NCBI RefSeq assembly: GCF_004834005.1
Contig: NZ_STFF01000001.1
Coordinates: 495,347-559,346 of the forward strand
From: Niastella caeni
GTDB lineage: Bacteria; Bacteroidota; Bacteroidia; Chitinophagales; Chitinophagaceae
Direction: 5' to 3'
DNA: 64,000 nucleotides
In this document: positions 1 to 8,319 of the stretch, piece after piece
How the letters are laid out: each line of letters starts with the position of its first letter
How positions within the stretch are numbered: the stretch's first letter is position 1
Made by a program: the position numbers and the translations under genes
The notes under the pieces: model-generated
The model's input: only the letters and a program-made list of their open reading frames with translations
Told to the model about the DNA's origin: nothing
Database searches by the model: none

Positions 1-419
1 ATGTAATCAAAAGTAAACACCCGCGATACCAGTTCTTTGAATTCTACCTTGTCTTTCAGGATCCGCATCAGCAATGGTATTTCTAACCCAACCAGTGTAC
101 CGGTAAAAAATACCAGCGCATATAATATAAGCCTGAAAGAGGAGGCAACCGGAAATAAAATAAATAACAATGGTGCACTGAATCCACCGATCATTCCCAC
201 CATTAACTCAATTTGAATAAACCAGCGCAACAGGTTCCGGGTAAAATAGCGGGAAAGAAAAGCGCCCACTCCCATGGAGAAAAGGTAAACGCCAATGATG
301 GTGGAAAACTGGGTAACAGAGTCGCCTAACAGGTAACTCGCCAGCGTACCCGCTACCAGTTCATAGATCAGTCCACAGGTAGCAATCACAAACACCGCCA
401 GTAACAACAACAATTGCAT
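1..419 (-). CDS. Membrane-fused polyamine aminopropyltransferase (spermidine synthase-like), 5' part only
   Basis: The N-terminal 139 residues of a membrane protein are visible; the rest lies beyond the window start. I translated it from the ATG at 419. It has about four hydrophobic segments and the motif [17 protein letters not shown], characteristic of the membrane domain found in front of SpeE-type aminopropyltransferases. The catalytic Rossmann domain, which moves an aminopropyl group from decarboxylated S-adenosylmethionine to an amine acceptor, would be off-window. The gene begins 15 nt after the DUF350 stop and is the last visible member of an operon with a SpeD-like gene, which supports a polyamine role at the inner membrane. 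Family assignment rests on the N-terminal domain only. Confidence 0.8.
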   Translation of the reverse strand, partial: MQLLLLLAVFVIATCGLIYELVAGTLASYLLGDSVTQFSTIIGVYLFSMGVGAFLSRYFTRNLLRWFIQIELMVGMIGGFSAPLLFILFPVASSFRLILYALVFFTGTLVGLEIPLLMRILKDKVEFKELVSRVFTFDY

Positions 420-434
420 AATGTAGTAGAATGA

Positions 435-635
435 TTAATGAACAGCGGAGGCAATAATGATAGCAATCGAAAGCATAAAGAATCCGGCGACAATAGCCAA
501 CGCCATGTTCTGCTTTTCCACTACTTCTTTCCATAAGTTATGCCGGGGTGTTAACATTTCGACGATCCAGAACGCAATCACCAAAATGGCGATCCCTAAA
601 AAGCTGTACAAAATAGAGTTTACTATTGGGTGCAT
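435..635 (-). CDS. DUF350 family inner-membrane protein
   Basis: A 66-residue protein with two hydrophobic helices (about residues 8-24 and 44-63) joined by a polar loop with the sequence EMLTPRHNLWKEV. The loop and helices match the DUF350 unit. Many DUF350 proteins carry two units; this one has a single unit, so it may work as a dimer. The function of the family is not known. Its recurrent neighbours are SpeD/SpeE-like, DUF4178 and PspA-type genes, which suggests a role at the stressed or modified inner membrane. It lies between the 50-residue membrane protein and the aminopropyltransferase on the same strand with short gaps. Confidence 0.8.
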   Translation of the reverse strand: MHPIVNSILYSFLGIAILVIAFWIVEMLTPRHNLWKEVVEKQNMALAIVAGFFMLSIAIIIASAVH

Positions 636-668
636 TACAATTGGTTTTGATGATGAATAGTAATTTGA

Positions 669-821
669 TTATTTATGATAGCCAGGCCCGCCAGCATTCC
701 ACTGTTGCTGGCTGTTGAATGTAAATATCCGGTAGCCCGAATAGTTGGCATACATCATGCCGCCTGCCATCAACAGGGCCCAGATAAAAAACCAGCTTAA
801 TTTTTTGTACTCTTTAAACAT
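669..821 (-). CDS. Small single-pass membrane protein in the polyamine cluster
   Basis: A 50-codon reading frame begins MFKEYKKLSWFFIWALLMAG and ends in a short Gly/Tyr/His tail. It has a positive N-terminus, one hydrophobic helix (about residues 9-24) and a short polar tail rich in Asn and Gln. It starts 9 nt after the stop of the DUF4178 gene and stops 33 nt before the DUF350 gene, so it is placed as a co-transcribed gene. I do not recognise the family. Support comes from operon position, the membrane-protein pattern and absence of any other coding frame in the gap. Confidence 0.6.
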   Translation of the reverse strand: MFKEYKKLSWFFIWALLMAGGMMYANYSGYRIFTFNSQQQWNAGGPGYHK

Positions 822-830
822 AATGCTTAA

Positions 831-2720
831 TTATTGGTGATAAAAAGGACTGTTTTGCCAGCGCCTTCCTTCTCTGATAACTGCAAGGACCAATACGGCC
901 AATAACGGCAGCAAAGCGAATAAAACGAAAATAAAGAAGTTGCGCCACATGGGTACGTCATAGGTTGCCTTCAATGAAAAGGTTTCAATGTTACCCGGTC
1001 CTTTTGACGGGTCGATCCGCAGAAAATAGTTGCCGGCCGGTATGGCATTCATCAAAACATCTCCACTGCTGCTACCCTCGGTCCAATACTCTCCGCCATC
1101 ATAGCCGCTATACATCTCCACGCCATTTTCCACAGCATATTCGTTTCCGTTATCTGCATTGACCAGAGTAATTGCCGTTTCGAACCAACTATTATTTATT
1201 GGCGCAGAGATATGAAACTCCAAATTTGCCCGCCATTTATCCAGTTTAAATGGGGGCGTTACAATAGGCGGTATCTCCGGGGTACCTGGCAACACGAACA
1301 TATTTTCATAAACTACCTGCTCCCGGTTATATGTTATGGAGAACAGGAATAACAACAAAAAAACAAGCAATATTCCCGCCCCGCCCCGTAAAAGCAGACT
1401 TAAACCCACCATCCCAGGTGCAGGCTGAACAGCACCCACGCCCACTTTGAATGGCAGGCTAATGTCTTTTCCAAATGCCGCATACAATTCACTCCTTGAA
1501 ATATGCTTTCCCTGAAACCAGCACAAGCCGCTGTCATGTAATTCGCGCGCCCAGATTTCAGGTGGCGCAATCCATTCTTTGCAATTCGGTTTTTTATTAT
1601 CAAATACATTCCCGGGAAATTCGCCGCGGCTATCTACAACAGAATACCGGTATTGATTATACAGCTTGAAAACTTTACCATCATAGTCAAACTGCATTGT
1701 TTTGTTGTTTGTGATTACAGGCGCATGCCCTGTTTCCTGCAGAAAAATCCAATGGCCGTTGAATTCAGATAAATACGCATAGCCCTGGATGGGATTAAAC
1801 AAGGTATATTCGCGCCATTTGTACGACTCATCGTCTTCCTTTTCCATAAACCCAACTACCTGGTATTGAATTCCCCTGATAACACCTGTTGCATGCAATG
1901 GAATGGCTGGCGATTTATTTAATCCTATTCTGCGTTTAAACTTCCTTTCCCCGTTTTCAAACGTATAAGAAGCGCCACAGCTGGTACAGGTATATGAATT
2001 GGCAAGGGGCCACGAATACAACCTGGTAACTTCATTACAGGTAGAACAGGAAAGTTCTTTAGTTACCGTACCTATAACCAGGCTGCGTGCATTTTTAAAT
2101 GCAAAATCAGGGAATGGAACATAGTGAATGCGAAAGGTTATATAGCTTCCCTTATTATTTTCAATAAGTGCAAGCCGGCCTCCCCTCTGGGCAGCTACTT
2201 CCAACCTGGTGAATTTGCCATCATCGTCGAATAGCCAGGTTTCGCCTTCCACTTCCATGTATTCACAGGTAGTTTTTCGTTCGAGGGTATACTGTTTGCC
2301 GGCAATTAATTCCGCCGTTTCTGATCCGTAATCCAGCGCCGCAACCCGGGAAAAAGCGATATTTCTTTCCAACGTGGTCTTTTCATACACAGCAAACTGG
2401 CCGCAGTTCTCAACAAGCATCATTATTCCACCATCATCAAAATACATGGTCCAGTTGTTGGTAAACCCATCAGCAAAAACACACCGCAGCCGGCCAATGA
2501 TCTCAAATTTTTTACCGCTCCATTCGCCTTGTGTACCTATTTGAATGGGCGTAACCTCATCTTTTGCAATCAGCAGGTTGACCCGTTGTGCCAAATGGCC
2601 ATCCGCCGGTTTTTTAACCGGGGCAAAACAATGCGAACAGACAATTACATTGGTATCAGCACATCTGTACGTCAACGGCAGGTTGCAATCAGGACAAGTA
2701 TGTATGCCAGTTATACTCAT
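831..2720 (-). CDS. DUF4178 domain membrane protein with zinc ribbons
   Basis: A 629-residue protein. An N-terminal zinc ribbon uses Cys9, Cys12, Cys28 and Cys31 (CPDC, CSHC). A first DUF4178-like beta domain follows (roughly 55-190), then a second CxxC pair of ribbon halves (CSTC and CTSC) and a second DUF4178-like domain (roughly 280-420). Helix 447-465 spans the membrane, about 130 residues form an external beta domain, and helix 595-616 returns across the membrane. DUF4178 has no established activity. The gene starts 7 nt after the SpeD-like gene and precedes two small membrane proteins and a membrane aminopropyltransferase. I infer a membrane-anchored adaptor or scaffold for a polyamine-linked envelope function; the biochemical role is unknown. 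Confidence 0.8.
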   Translation of the reverse strand: MSITGIHTCPDCNLPLTYRCADTNVIVCSHCFAPVKKPADGHLAQRVNLLIAKDEVTPIQIGTQGEWSGKKFEIIGRLRCVFADGFTNNWTMYFDDGGIMMLVENCGQFAVYEKTTLERNIAFSRVAALDYGSETAELIAGKQYTLERKTTCEYMEVEGETWLFDDDGKFTRLEVAAQRGGRLALIENNKGSYITFRIHYVPFPDFAFKNARSLVIGTVTKELSCSTCNEVTRLYSWPLANSYTCTSCGASYTFENGERKFKRRIGLNKSPAIPLHATGVIRGIQYQVVGFMEKEDDESYKWREYTLFNPIQGYAYLSEFNGHWIFLQETGHAPVITNNKTMQFDYDGKVFKLYNQYRYSVVDSRGEFPGNVFDNKKPNCKEWIAPPEIWARELHDSGLCWFQGKHISRSELYAAFGKDISLPFKVGVGAVQPAPGMVGLSLLLRGGAGILLVFLLLFLFSITYNREQVVYENMFVLPGTPEIPPIVTPPFKLDKWRANLEFHISAPINNSWFETAITLVNADNGNEYAVENGVEMYSGYDGGEYWTEGSSSGDVLMNAIPAGNYFLRIDPSKGPGNIETFSLKATYDVPMWRNFFIFVLFALLPLLAVLVLAVIREGRRWQNSPFYHQ

Positions 2721-2727
2721 GGTAGCA

Positions 2728-3081
2728 TCAGCGTTTTATTTGTTGGCAGGATATAACTTCGGCGCCAAAGAATTGAATGATCTCTTCAAATATTTGTTGT
2801 CCGGTTTTGTCGTTATTACGCTGGTAGTTGGATAAATAGATATCCATATTTATGCGTTCGTATTCAGGCCAGCTATGCAATGAAATATGCGATTCGCTGA
2901 GGCAAATTACGGCGGTGTAACCGGCCGGATCAAAATCATGGTACACTTCGCCTAATTTATTCAACCCATACTTATTAATTTGAATATTCAACAACTGCTG
3001 TACAAACGAAGATCTTTCAAGCAATTCTTTCCTGGAAGAGGAAAATTCGGCAATGATGTGTAAACCAGGTCGGTAATTCAT
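2728..3081 (-). CDS. S-adenosylmethionine decarboxylase homologue (SpeD-like) lacking the catalytic Cys
   Basis: A 117-residue protein of the small prokaryotic AdoMet decarboxylase family. The self-cleavage motif is present as SESHISLHSWPEY (Ser that becomes the pyruvoyl group, and the following His). In characterised enzymes such as the Thermotoga one the next block reads D-[LI]-F-T-C-G, with the Cys acting as proton donor (Cys83). Here it reads MDIYLSN, so the Cys is replaced by Ser and the Gly by Asn. Processing may still occur, but normal AdoMet decarboxylation is doubtful; some SpeD homologues are known to have switched to other amino acid substrates. It is the first gene of the polyamine membrane cluster, so it may make or sense the amine used by the aminopropyltransferase. 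Confidence 0.8.
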   Translation of the reverse strand: MNYRPGLHIIAEFSSSRKELLERSSFVQQLLNIQINKYGLNKLGEVYHDFDPAGYTAVICLSESHISLHSWPEYERINMDIYLSNYQRNNDKTGQQIFEEIIQFFGAEVISCQQIKR

Positions 3082-3185
3082 ATTGGGTTAGTTCCGGTTG
3101 ATAAAACTATATAGAAATTAGTAGGCGGCAAAACCAAAATATTACATCAACCAGAAAATGCAGTGAACGGCGATGGATCCTGTTC

Positions 3186-3232
3186 AAAAAAAAATGTCGA
3201 ATGCGCTCCTTTAAATCAGGATACATTCGACA
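3186..3232 (-). terminator. Intrinsic terminator after the first M90 peptidase gene
   Basis: Perfect 9-bp stem TGTCGAATG/CATTCGACA (3195-3203 with 3224-3232) followed on the minus strand by nine T (3194-3186). It lies 46 bp past the stop of the peptidase gene and before the polyamine cluster, separating the two transcription units. The interval 3082-3185 must hold the promoter of the polyamine cluster; no convincing -7 box was found there. Confidence 0.8.
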
Positions 3233-3277
3233 TACAAAACACAATACTCAATATTAGGCAACAAGTAAAATAGTGCG

Positions 3278-4078
3278 CTAGGCAGCCAGTTTATTTATAT
3301 TCAATAATCCAATCGGGTCCTGACGAAGTAAAGAACTCATTGCAACATACAGCTCCGGCATTTCGTGGCGCATACGAATGGGATTCTCAAAAAATACTTC
3401 CACGCTCACCGCCCAAAATTCGTGGTAGTTAGTGCCTGCATAATCGCCGAGTAAATTCTTTGAGCCGGTTTGCATGCTCTCGAAAATTGGCCGGGCAACT
3501 TTTGAGAAGTTCTTGAATTCTTTTTTAAAGTGCTTGTCTTCCTCTGTCTGGGAAATGAAGTTTACATAAGCCAGCGCATGGCCCATTTCATGCAATCCCA
3601 TATTGCAATTGGGCGTGAGTCCTTTCAATCCTTTAATAAAATTATCCCACGACAAATAAATGCCGCTGTGATCAACGTGCCCCTGAAACGGACGTGAATA
3701 AAATCCGTAATGATAATCGTCCTTCAGTACGTAGATATCCTTAAAATAATTGAACAGGTACTTTTCAAGGCCGAAAGTCAATTGCACCGCAACGGCACTG
3801 ATAAGGATGGGCATTTCGGCGCCTTCTTCCACTTCGATATAATGGAATTTTTTGGCTTTCTTAAACAAATACGTCCTGAACAGGAACCTGTGCTGATCCT
3901 CGACAGGCAGCCTGTTATAGTGTTTCAGGTGTTGTGCAACAATAGTGTGGTAAACAGTTTCCTGACCAAGAAATAGCTTATACTGCCTTTTTTCATACAA
4001 GTAATTGTACCACTTGATAACAGGACCCTGCAAAACGATGATGCCGAAGACCACCAGAAAAATGATCAAAATCTCCAT
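3278..4078 (-). CDS. M90 family zinc metallopeptidase (MtfA-like), copy 1
   Basis: A 266-residue protein with one N-terminal membrane helix (about 2-18) and a cytoplasmic or periplasmic M90 domain. The zinc motif HEMGH is at 163-167, followed by a conserved Glu in the NYHEFWAVSVEVFFENP block, the usual third-ligand region of this family. Escherichia coli MtfA is a peptidase that interacts with the glucose repressor Mlc; no Mlc or PTS genes are visible here, so that role should not be transferred. The neighbour at 4288-5100 is a clear paralogue in the same direction, 209 bp upstream. A terminator follows the gene. Confidence 0.85.
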   Translation of the reverse strand: MEILIIFLVVFGIIVLQGPVIKWYNYLYEKRQYKLFLGQETVYHTIVAQHLKHYNRLPVEDQHRFLFRTYLFKKAKKFHYIEVEEGAEMPILISAVAVQLTFGLEKYLFNYFKDIYVLKDDYHYGFYSRPFQGHVDHSGIYLSWDNFIKGLKGLTPNCNMGLHEMGHALAYVNFISQTEEDKHFKKEFKNFSKVARPIFESMQTGSKNLLGDYAGTNYHEFWAVSVEVFFENPIRMRHEMPELYVAMSSLLRQDPIGLLNINKLAA

Positions 4079-4287
4079 AAGGCTCTATTTTTCTTTCGTA
4101 AATGACGTGGACCGGGATCAGATCAACAGAGATGGTTTTCAAATAGAGATGGATCAGTACGGCTTTCAGGGATTCTGGGGAATGGCAATTAAAGGGTGGT
4201 GATCATTAGAGGGTAAATCCGGGTACAAAGTATAAAGAAAATTTTAAAAAAGGAAGCCCCAGGGGGAAATTTATATATCTGTCAGCA

Positions 4288-5100
4288 CTAGGCGTATACT
4301 TCCTGCACAGGCTGCAGCAGTAAACCGGGTTTTAACAGATCCTGATTCAACAATTTACATATAGCTTCATATAATTCAGGAAGTTGCATTTTAAACGCTT
4401 CCGGCCTTTCGAAAAAGTTCTCTACACAAACCGCCCAAAACTCCTGGTAGTTGGTAGCCGCATAACTTCCCAGCATATTCATTTCCCCGGCTTTCATGCG
4501 GTTAAATACCTGCCGCCCGGTTATCGTAAACCGCATAAACCGGATCTGAAACGCTTCATCTTCCCCATCATGCACCGTAAAATTTACGTACGCCAGGGCG
4601 TGAGCCATCTCATGTAATGCAACATTATCGCCATCGGAATAGTTCGCGTAAGACCTTAAAAAATTATTCCACGAAAGATAAATACCATCGTCACTTACAT
4701 GGCCCTGGAACGGCACATTAAATAACCCGAAATGGTAATCCCGTTTCATTATATAGATCTTGTCAAAATGGTCCATGAGGTAATGCTGCAGGCCAAATGT
4801 GAGTTGTATTGCAGCGGCACTGATCAAAAGCGACATGTGCTCTTCTTCCAGCATTTCTACAAACTCAAATTTTTTGGTACTCTTGAAAATGAGGGCCCTT
4901 TTCAGGAAGCGTTCCCGCTGTGCTGCATCTAAATTGCGGTAGTAAGGAATATACTGTTGTAAAATGGCATCGTATGATTGCTTTTTTCGGTCATACAATT
5001 CTTTCACCTTTTGGGCCCGATAAAAGTTGCGAATGTAATGCGCCAGCGAAAGACCGCCTATAACCACTACAACCAGTAAAAAGAAAATTCCGGAATCCAT
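4288..5100 (-). CDS. M90 family zinc metallopeptidase (MtfA-like), copy 2
   Basis: A 270-residue paralogue of the neighbouring peptidase with the same order of parts: N-terminal membrane helix (about 4-22), charged linker, then a domain with HEMAH and the downstream NYQEFWAVCVENFFERP block. The shared blocks FGLxxYL, PFQGHV, GIYLSWxNF and HALAYVNF show a tandem duplication. The two copies differ mostly in the linker and C-terminus, so they may have separate substrates. Both key zinc-binding His and the Glu are kept, so activity is expected. Substrate and regulation are not visible. Confidence 0.85.
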   Translation of the reverse strand: MDSGIFFLLVVVVIGGLSLAHYIRNFYRAQKVKELYDRKKQSYDAILQQYIPYYRNLDAAQRERFLKRALIFKSTKKFEFVEMLEEEHMSLLISAAAIQLTFGLQHYLMDHFDKIYIMKRDYHFGLFNVPFQGHVSDDGIYLSWNNFLRSYANYSDGDNVALHEMAHALAYVNFTVHDGEDEAFQIRFMRFTITGRQVFNRMKAGEMNMLGSYAATNYQEFWAVCVENFFERPEAFKMQLPELYEAICKLLNQDLLKPGLLLQPVQEVYA

Positions 5101-5233
5101 TATATGATATTGGTAATTGAGCTCCTTATTTTGTTACCAGTCTGCGCAACTTCTTCCCTAAAAACCTGTTATCCATTGCAAAACAATAACATCCAGGGCA
5201 GAAAAATAAATAAAATTACCTAACAAAATGCTA

Positions 5234-5379
5234 AACGCTGAATGCTTAACGCCTAACGCATGGTGTCAAATTCAGATTTCCACTTTCCCCGCTCAACCGG
5301 TTCCGGGCGGGCGTTTTGCCGGCCCCTGCCTGCCGGCAGGTTCCGCGTTTTGCGTTTTGCGTTCTGCATTCAGCGTTTT
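5234..5379. repeat. Inverted pair of 7-bp-period repeats
   Basis: The 600-bp gap between the peptidase and aspS holds no convincing gene. At 5234-5261 four heptamers follow the pattern AACGCNN; at 5345-5379 five heptamers follow the complementary pattern GCGTTNN, so the two arms face each other and could fold into a long imperfect hairpin. A 12-bp palindrome CCTGCCGGCAGG (5329-5340) sits in the loop. From about 5590 to 5690 the DNA is T-rich and repeats variants of TTGGATC and TTGGTTC. The same heptamer family recurs at 12050, 49023, 49148 and 50324. Confidence 0.8.
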
Positions 5380-5707
5380 AGAAATAAAAAAAACCAAAAT
5401 TCTGCCAGATTTTGAAAATCAAGCTCCTGGAAATCGATCCATTACCTTCCAGGCATATGAAAGCATACCCGTTTTGAATTACCTTTGCCACCCGCTAAAG
5501 AGCGGGAAATACCCAATCACAAATAACAAATCAAAAAAAAATCCAAAATACCGGATCGCAATTAACAAAAACCGCGTATTGGGTTCCTGGTTCTAAAATT
5601 TTTGGATCTTGGAATTTTAGATTTTTTTAGATCTTGGGGTTTGGTTCTTGGGATTTCAATTTGGTTCTTGAAATTTGTTTTTTTTGAGATTTATAAAATA
5701 TTATAGG

Positions 5708-7534
5708 ATGTACAGAACTCATACCTGTGGAGAATTAAGGATCGCCCAAACCGGGCAACAGGTTACACTGGCCGGCTGGGTACAAACCATTAGAAAGTTT
5801 GGCAGCATTACTTTTATTGACCTGAGAGACCGTTATGGCATTACCCAGTTGCTATTGGGTGAAGAACTGAATAATCAGCTCGACCAGCAACCGCTGGGTC
5901 GTGAGTTTGTATTACAGGCTACAGGTGTTGTTTCTGAACGCAGTAATAAAAATCCCAATTTGCCAACCGGTGATATTGAAATTAAAATAGCATCGTTTAC
6001 AATTCTTAATAAATCAGTAACACCGCCCTTCACCATCCAGGACGATACCGATGGCGGCGACGACCTGCGCATGAAATTCCGCTACCTCGATCTGCGCCGG
6101 AACCTGGTGAAAAAGAACCTCGAGCTGCGGTATGCCGTTAACCGGGCTGCCCGCAATTACCTGCACGAGAATAATTTCATGGATATCGAAACACCCTTCC
6201 TGATAAAATCTACTCCCGAAGGGGCGCGTGACTTTGTGGTGCCATCCCGTATGAACCCCGGTCAGTTTTATGCTTTACCGCAGTCACCGCAAACCTTCAA
6301 GCAATTATTGATGGTGAGCGGCTACGACCGGTATTACCAGGTGGTGAAATGTTTTCGCGATGAAGACCTGCGTGCCGACCGCCAGCCGGAATTCACCCAG
6401 ATCGATTGCGAAATGAGCTTTGTTGAACAGGAAGATATTTTGAACATGTTTGAAGGCATGATCAAACATATTTTCAAGGCTGTGAAGGGCATTGAAGTTA
6501 CCGAGAAAGTGCAACGCATGACCTGGGAAGACGCCATGTGGCAGTATGGAAACGACAAACCCGACATTCGCTTCGGCATGCAGTTGCTCAATATAAAATC
6601 GGCCTTCAACAAAGATGGCAAATTGCCTGCAGCCGGCGAACTGATAGCCGGAAATGATTTTAAAGTGTTTAACGAGGCTGAAACCGTGCTGGCCATTGCC
6701 GTACCCGGCTGTGCAGAGTATACCCGCAAACAAACCGACGAGCTCACGGAGTGGGTAAAACGCCCCCAGATCGGTATGCAGGGCCTGGTATTCATTAAAT
6801 GTAATGCCGACGGTACTTATAAAAGCAGCGTAGATAAATTTTTTACAGAAGATAAACTGAAAGCCATTGCCGATGCCGCTAGCGCCAAAGCAGGCGACCT
6901 GGTGCTGATACTGGCCGGTGCAGAAGAAAGGACCCGCAAAGCCACGAGCGAATTGCGGTTGGAAATGGGCGAACGCCTGGGCCTGCGCAAAAAAGAAGAA
7001 TTTAAATTATTGTGGGTGCTCGACTTCCCGCTGTTCGAATACAGTGAAGAAGATAATCGCTGGGTAGCGCGTCACCATCCATTCACCTCACCCAAGCCCG
7101 ATCATATAGACATTATGATCAAAAACAGCCCGGTGATTGACAATGCGGCTGAGTATTTAAAACATCCGTATGCTAACATTAAGGCCAATGCGTACGACAT
7201 GGTGTTGAATGGTAATGAAATTGGCGGCGGTTCTATTCGTATTTTCCAGCGCGACCTGCAGGAAAAAATGTTCGCCGCCCTGGGCATGAGCCAGGAAGAA
7301 GCCATGCACAAATTTGGCTTTTTGCTGGGTGCTTTTGAATACGGTGCGCCGCCGCATGGTGGTATTGCCTACGGGTTCGACCGCTTATGCGCTATTTTGG
7401 GCGGCAGCGAAAGCATTCGCGACTTTATTGCCTTCCCCAAAAACAACAGTGGGCGCGACGTAATGCTCGATGCCCCCAGCGCCATCGATCAAAAGCAGTT
7501 CGATGAATTACAGATCAAACTGAATTTGCAATAG
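5708..7534 (+). CDS. aspS: Aspartate--tRNA ligase
   Basis: A 608-residue class II aminoacyl-tRNA synthetase that charges tRNA-Asp in the cytoplasm. The N-terminal OB-fold anticodon domain begins [11 protein letters not shown] and contains [20 protein letters not shown]. Class II motif 2 is [18 protein letters not shown] and motif 3 is [11 protein letters not shown]. The GAD insertion lies in the middle (about 290-420), typical of bacterial-type AspRS. Length fits the family. I chose the ATG at 5708 because it gives the usual N-terminus; the frame stays open upstream to 5675. A strong terminator follows 20 bp after the stop. Confidence 0.97.
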   Translation: MYRTHTCGELRIAQTGQQVTLAGWVQTIRKFGSITFIDLRDRYGITQLLLGEELNNQLDQQPLGREFVLQATGVVSERSNKNPNLPTGDIEIKIASFTILNKSVTPPFTIQDDTDGGDDLRMKFRYLDLRRNLVKKNLELRYAVNRAARNYLHENNFMDIETPFLIKSTPEGARDFVVPSRMNPGQFYALPQSPQTFKQLLMVSGYDRYYQVVKCFRDEDLRADRQPEFTQIDCEMSFVEQEDILNMFEGMIKHIFKAVKGIEVTEKVQRMTWEDAMWQYGNDKPDIRFGMQLLNIKSAFNKDGKLPAAGELIAGNDFKVFNEAETVLAIAVPGCAEYTRKQTDELTEWVKRPQIGMQGLVFIKCNADGTYKSSVDKFFTEDKLKAIADAASAKAGDLVLILAGAEERTRKATSELRLEMGERLGLRKKEEFKLLWVLDFPLFEYSEEDNRWVARHHPFTSPKPDHIDIMIKNSPVIDNAAEYLKHPYANIKANAYDMVLNGNEIGGGSIRIFQRDLQEKMFAALGMSQEEAMHKFGFLLGAFEYGAPPHGGIAYGFDRLCAILGGSESIRDFIAFPKNNSGRDVMLDAPSAIDQKQFDELQIKLNLQ

Positions 7535-7553
7535 AATATTTTTTGAACTACTT

Positions 7554-7585
7554 TAAAGTCCCTCTATCCGGGGGACTTTTTTTTT
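7554..7585 (+). terminator. Terminator of aspS, directly abutting the next start codon
   Basis: Stem AAAGTCCC/GGGGACTTT (about 7555-7562 with 7571-7579) followed by T through 7585. The ATG of the next gene starts at 7586, so the T tract occupies the place where a ribosome binding site would be. Confidence 0.85.
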
Positions 7586-8086
7586 ATGAAAGGACTCACC
7601 ACTTTTTGGAAAATATTCAGGGCCGTTTGCATTGTGCAACTGGTACTGGTGGCATTTCTGGGCGTACAGGCATTCGCGATGTTATTTTATAAAAGTAATA
7701 TCCTGGTACGCTGCATAGATCTTGCTGCCTATACCCTGGTGTTCCTGTTTGTTTATCACGGGTTATCAATACTGAACTATAATTACCCCGATGTTCCCCT
7801 GAGTCCCAGGCAAAAGCGCGTATTCAATATACTATACCTGATCAACTTTATATTGATCGCTTATTTATTTGCCCAGGTAGTGAATACCTGGTGGATGGTG
7901 CACATTGTATTTGACTCTGAAATTCAGAAAAACAATAACTGGGTTATGGCAACCGCGGTTTTGTTGCTTTCATGGTTTATTTTCCTCATACATCTTGCTT
8001 TTTTGGCGGGTATGTTCAGGCTACGGCGGTTCATTCATCAAAATACCGTTGGCAGTTGGTACGAACAATTTGACCAGAAGCCATAA
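7586..8086 (+). CDS. Four-helix integral membrane protein, unknown function
   Basis: A 166-residue protein with four hydrophobic segments (about 10-33, 43-62, 84-104, 118-142) and a charged, aromatic C-terminal tail. I do not recognise a family. The ATG directly follows the T tract of the aspS terminator, leaving no normal ribosome binding site, so translation may be leaderless, or an internal start is used. A weak promoter-like pair (TTTG 7525-7528 and TACTTTAA 7549-7556) lies across the aspS stop. The following 233 bp up to rarA show no gene. Confidence 0.7.
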   Translation: MKGLTTFWKIFRAVCIVQLVLVAFLGVQAFAMLFYKSNILVRCIDLAAYTLVFLFVYHGLSILNYNYPDVPLSPRQKRVFNILYLINFILIAYLFAQVVNTWWMVHIVFDSEIQKNNNWVMATAVLLLSWFIFLIHLAFLAGMFRLRRFIHQNTVGSWYEQFDQKP

Positions 8087-8319
8087 TACCCGTACCAGTA
8101 AGATCATTGGCATTCTTAAAGGAGAACGTTCGGTAAGAAATGGTTTGATGGCTTTATTGTTTGATGGTTGGGATTACCGATTTATGAACAGTTTCATTAA
8201 GACATCTCGCAATCCCGAATAAAATTCCTCCTTTTAATCGAAGCGAAGGCAGCCATCTGCCAATTCAGCAATCATTCAAATTTCACTAACTTGAGGCTGT
8301 ATTATTTCTTCCCATAATT

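Noticed and set aside
5228..5596. 122-codon plus-strand frame before aspS
   Set aside because: It is made of the two heptamer repeat arms and a low-complexity stretch; no domain, no ribosome site, and its composition follows the repeats.
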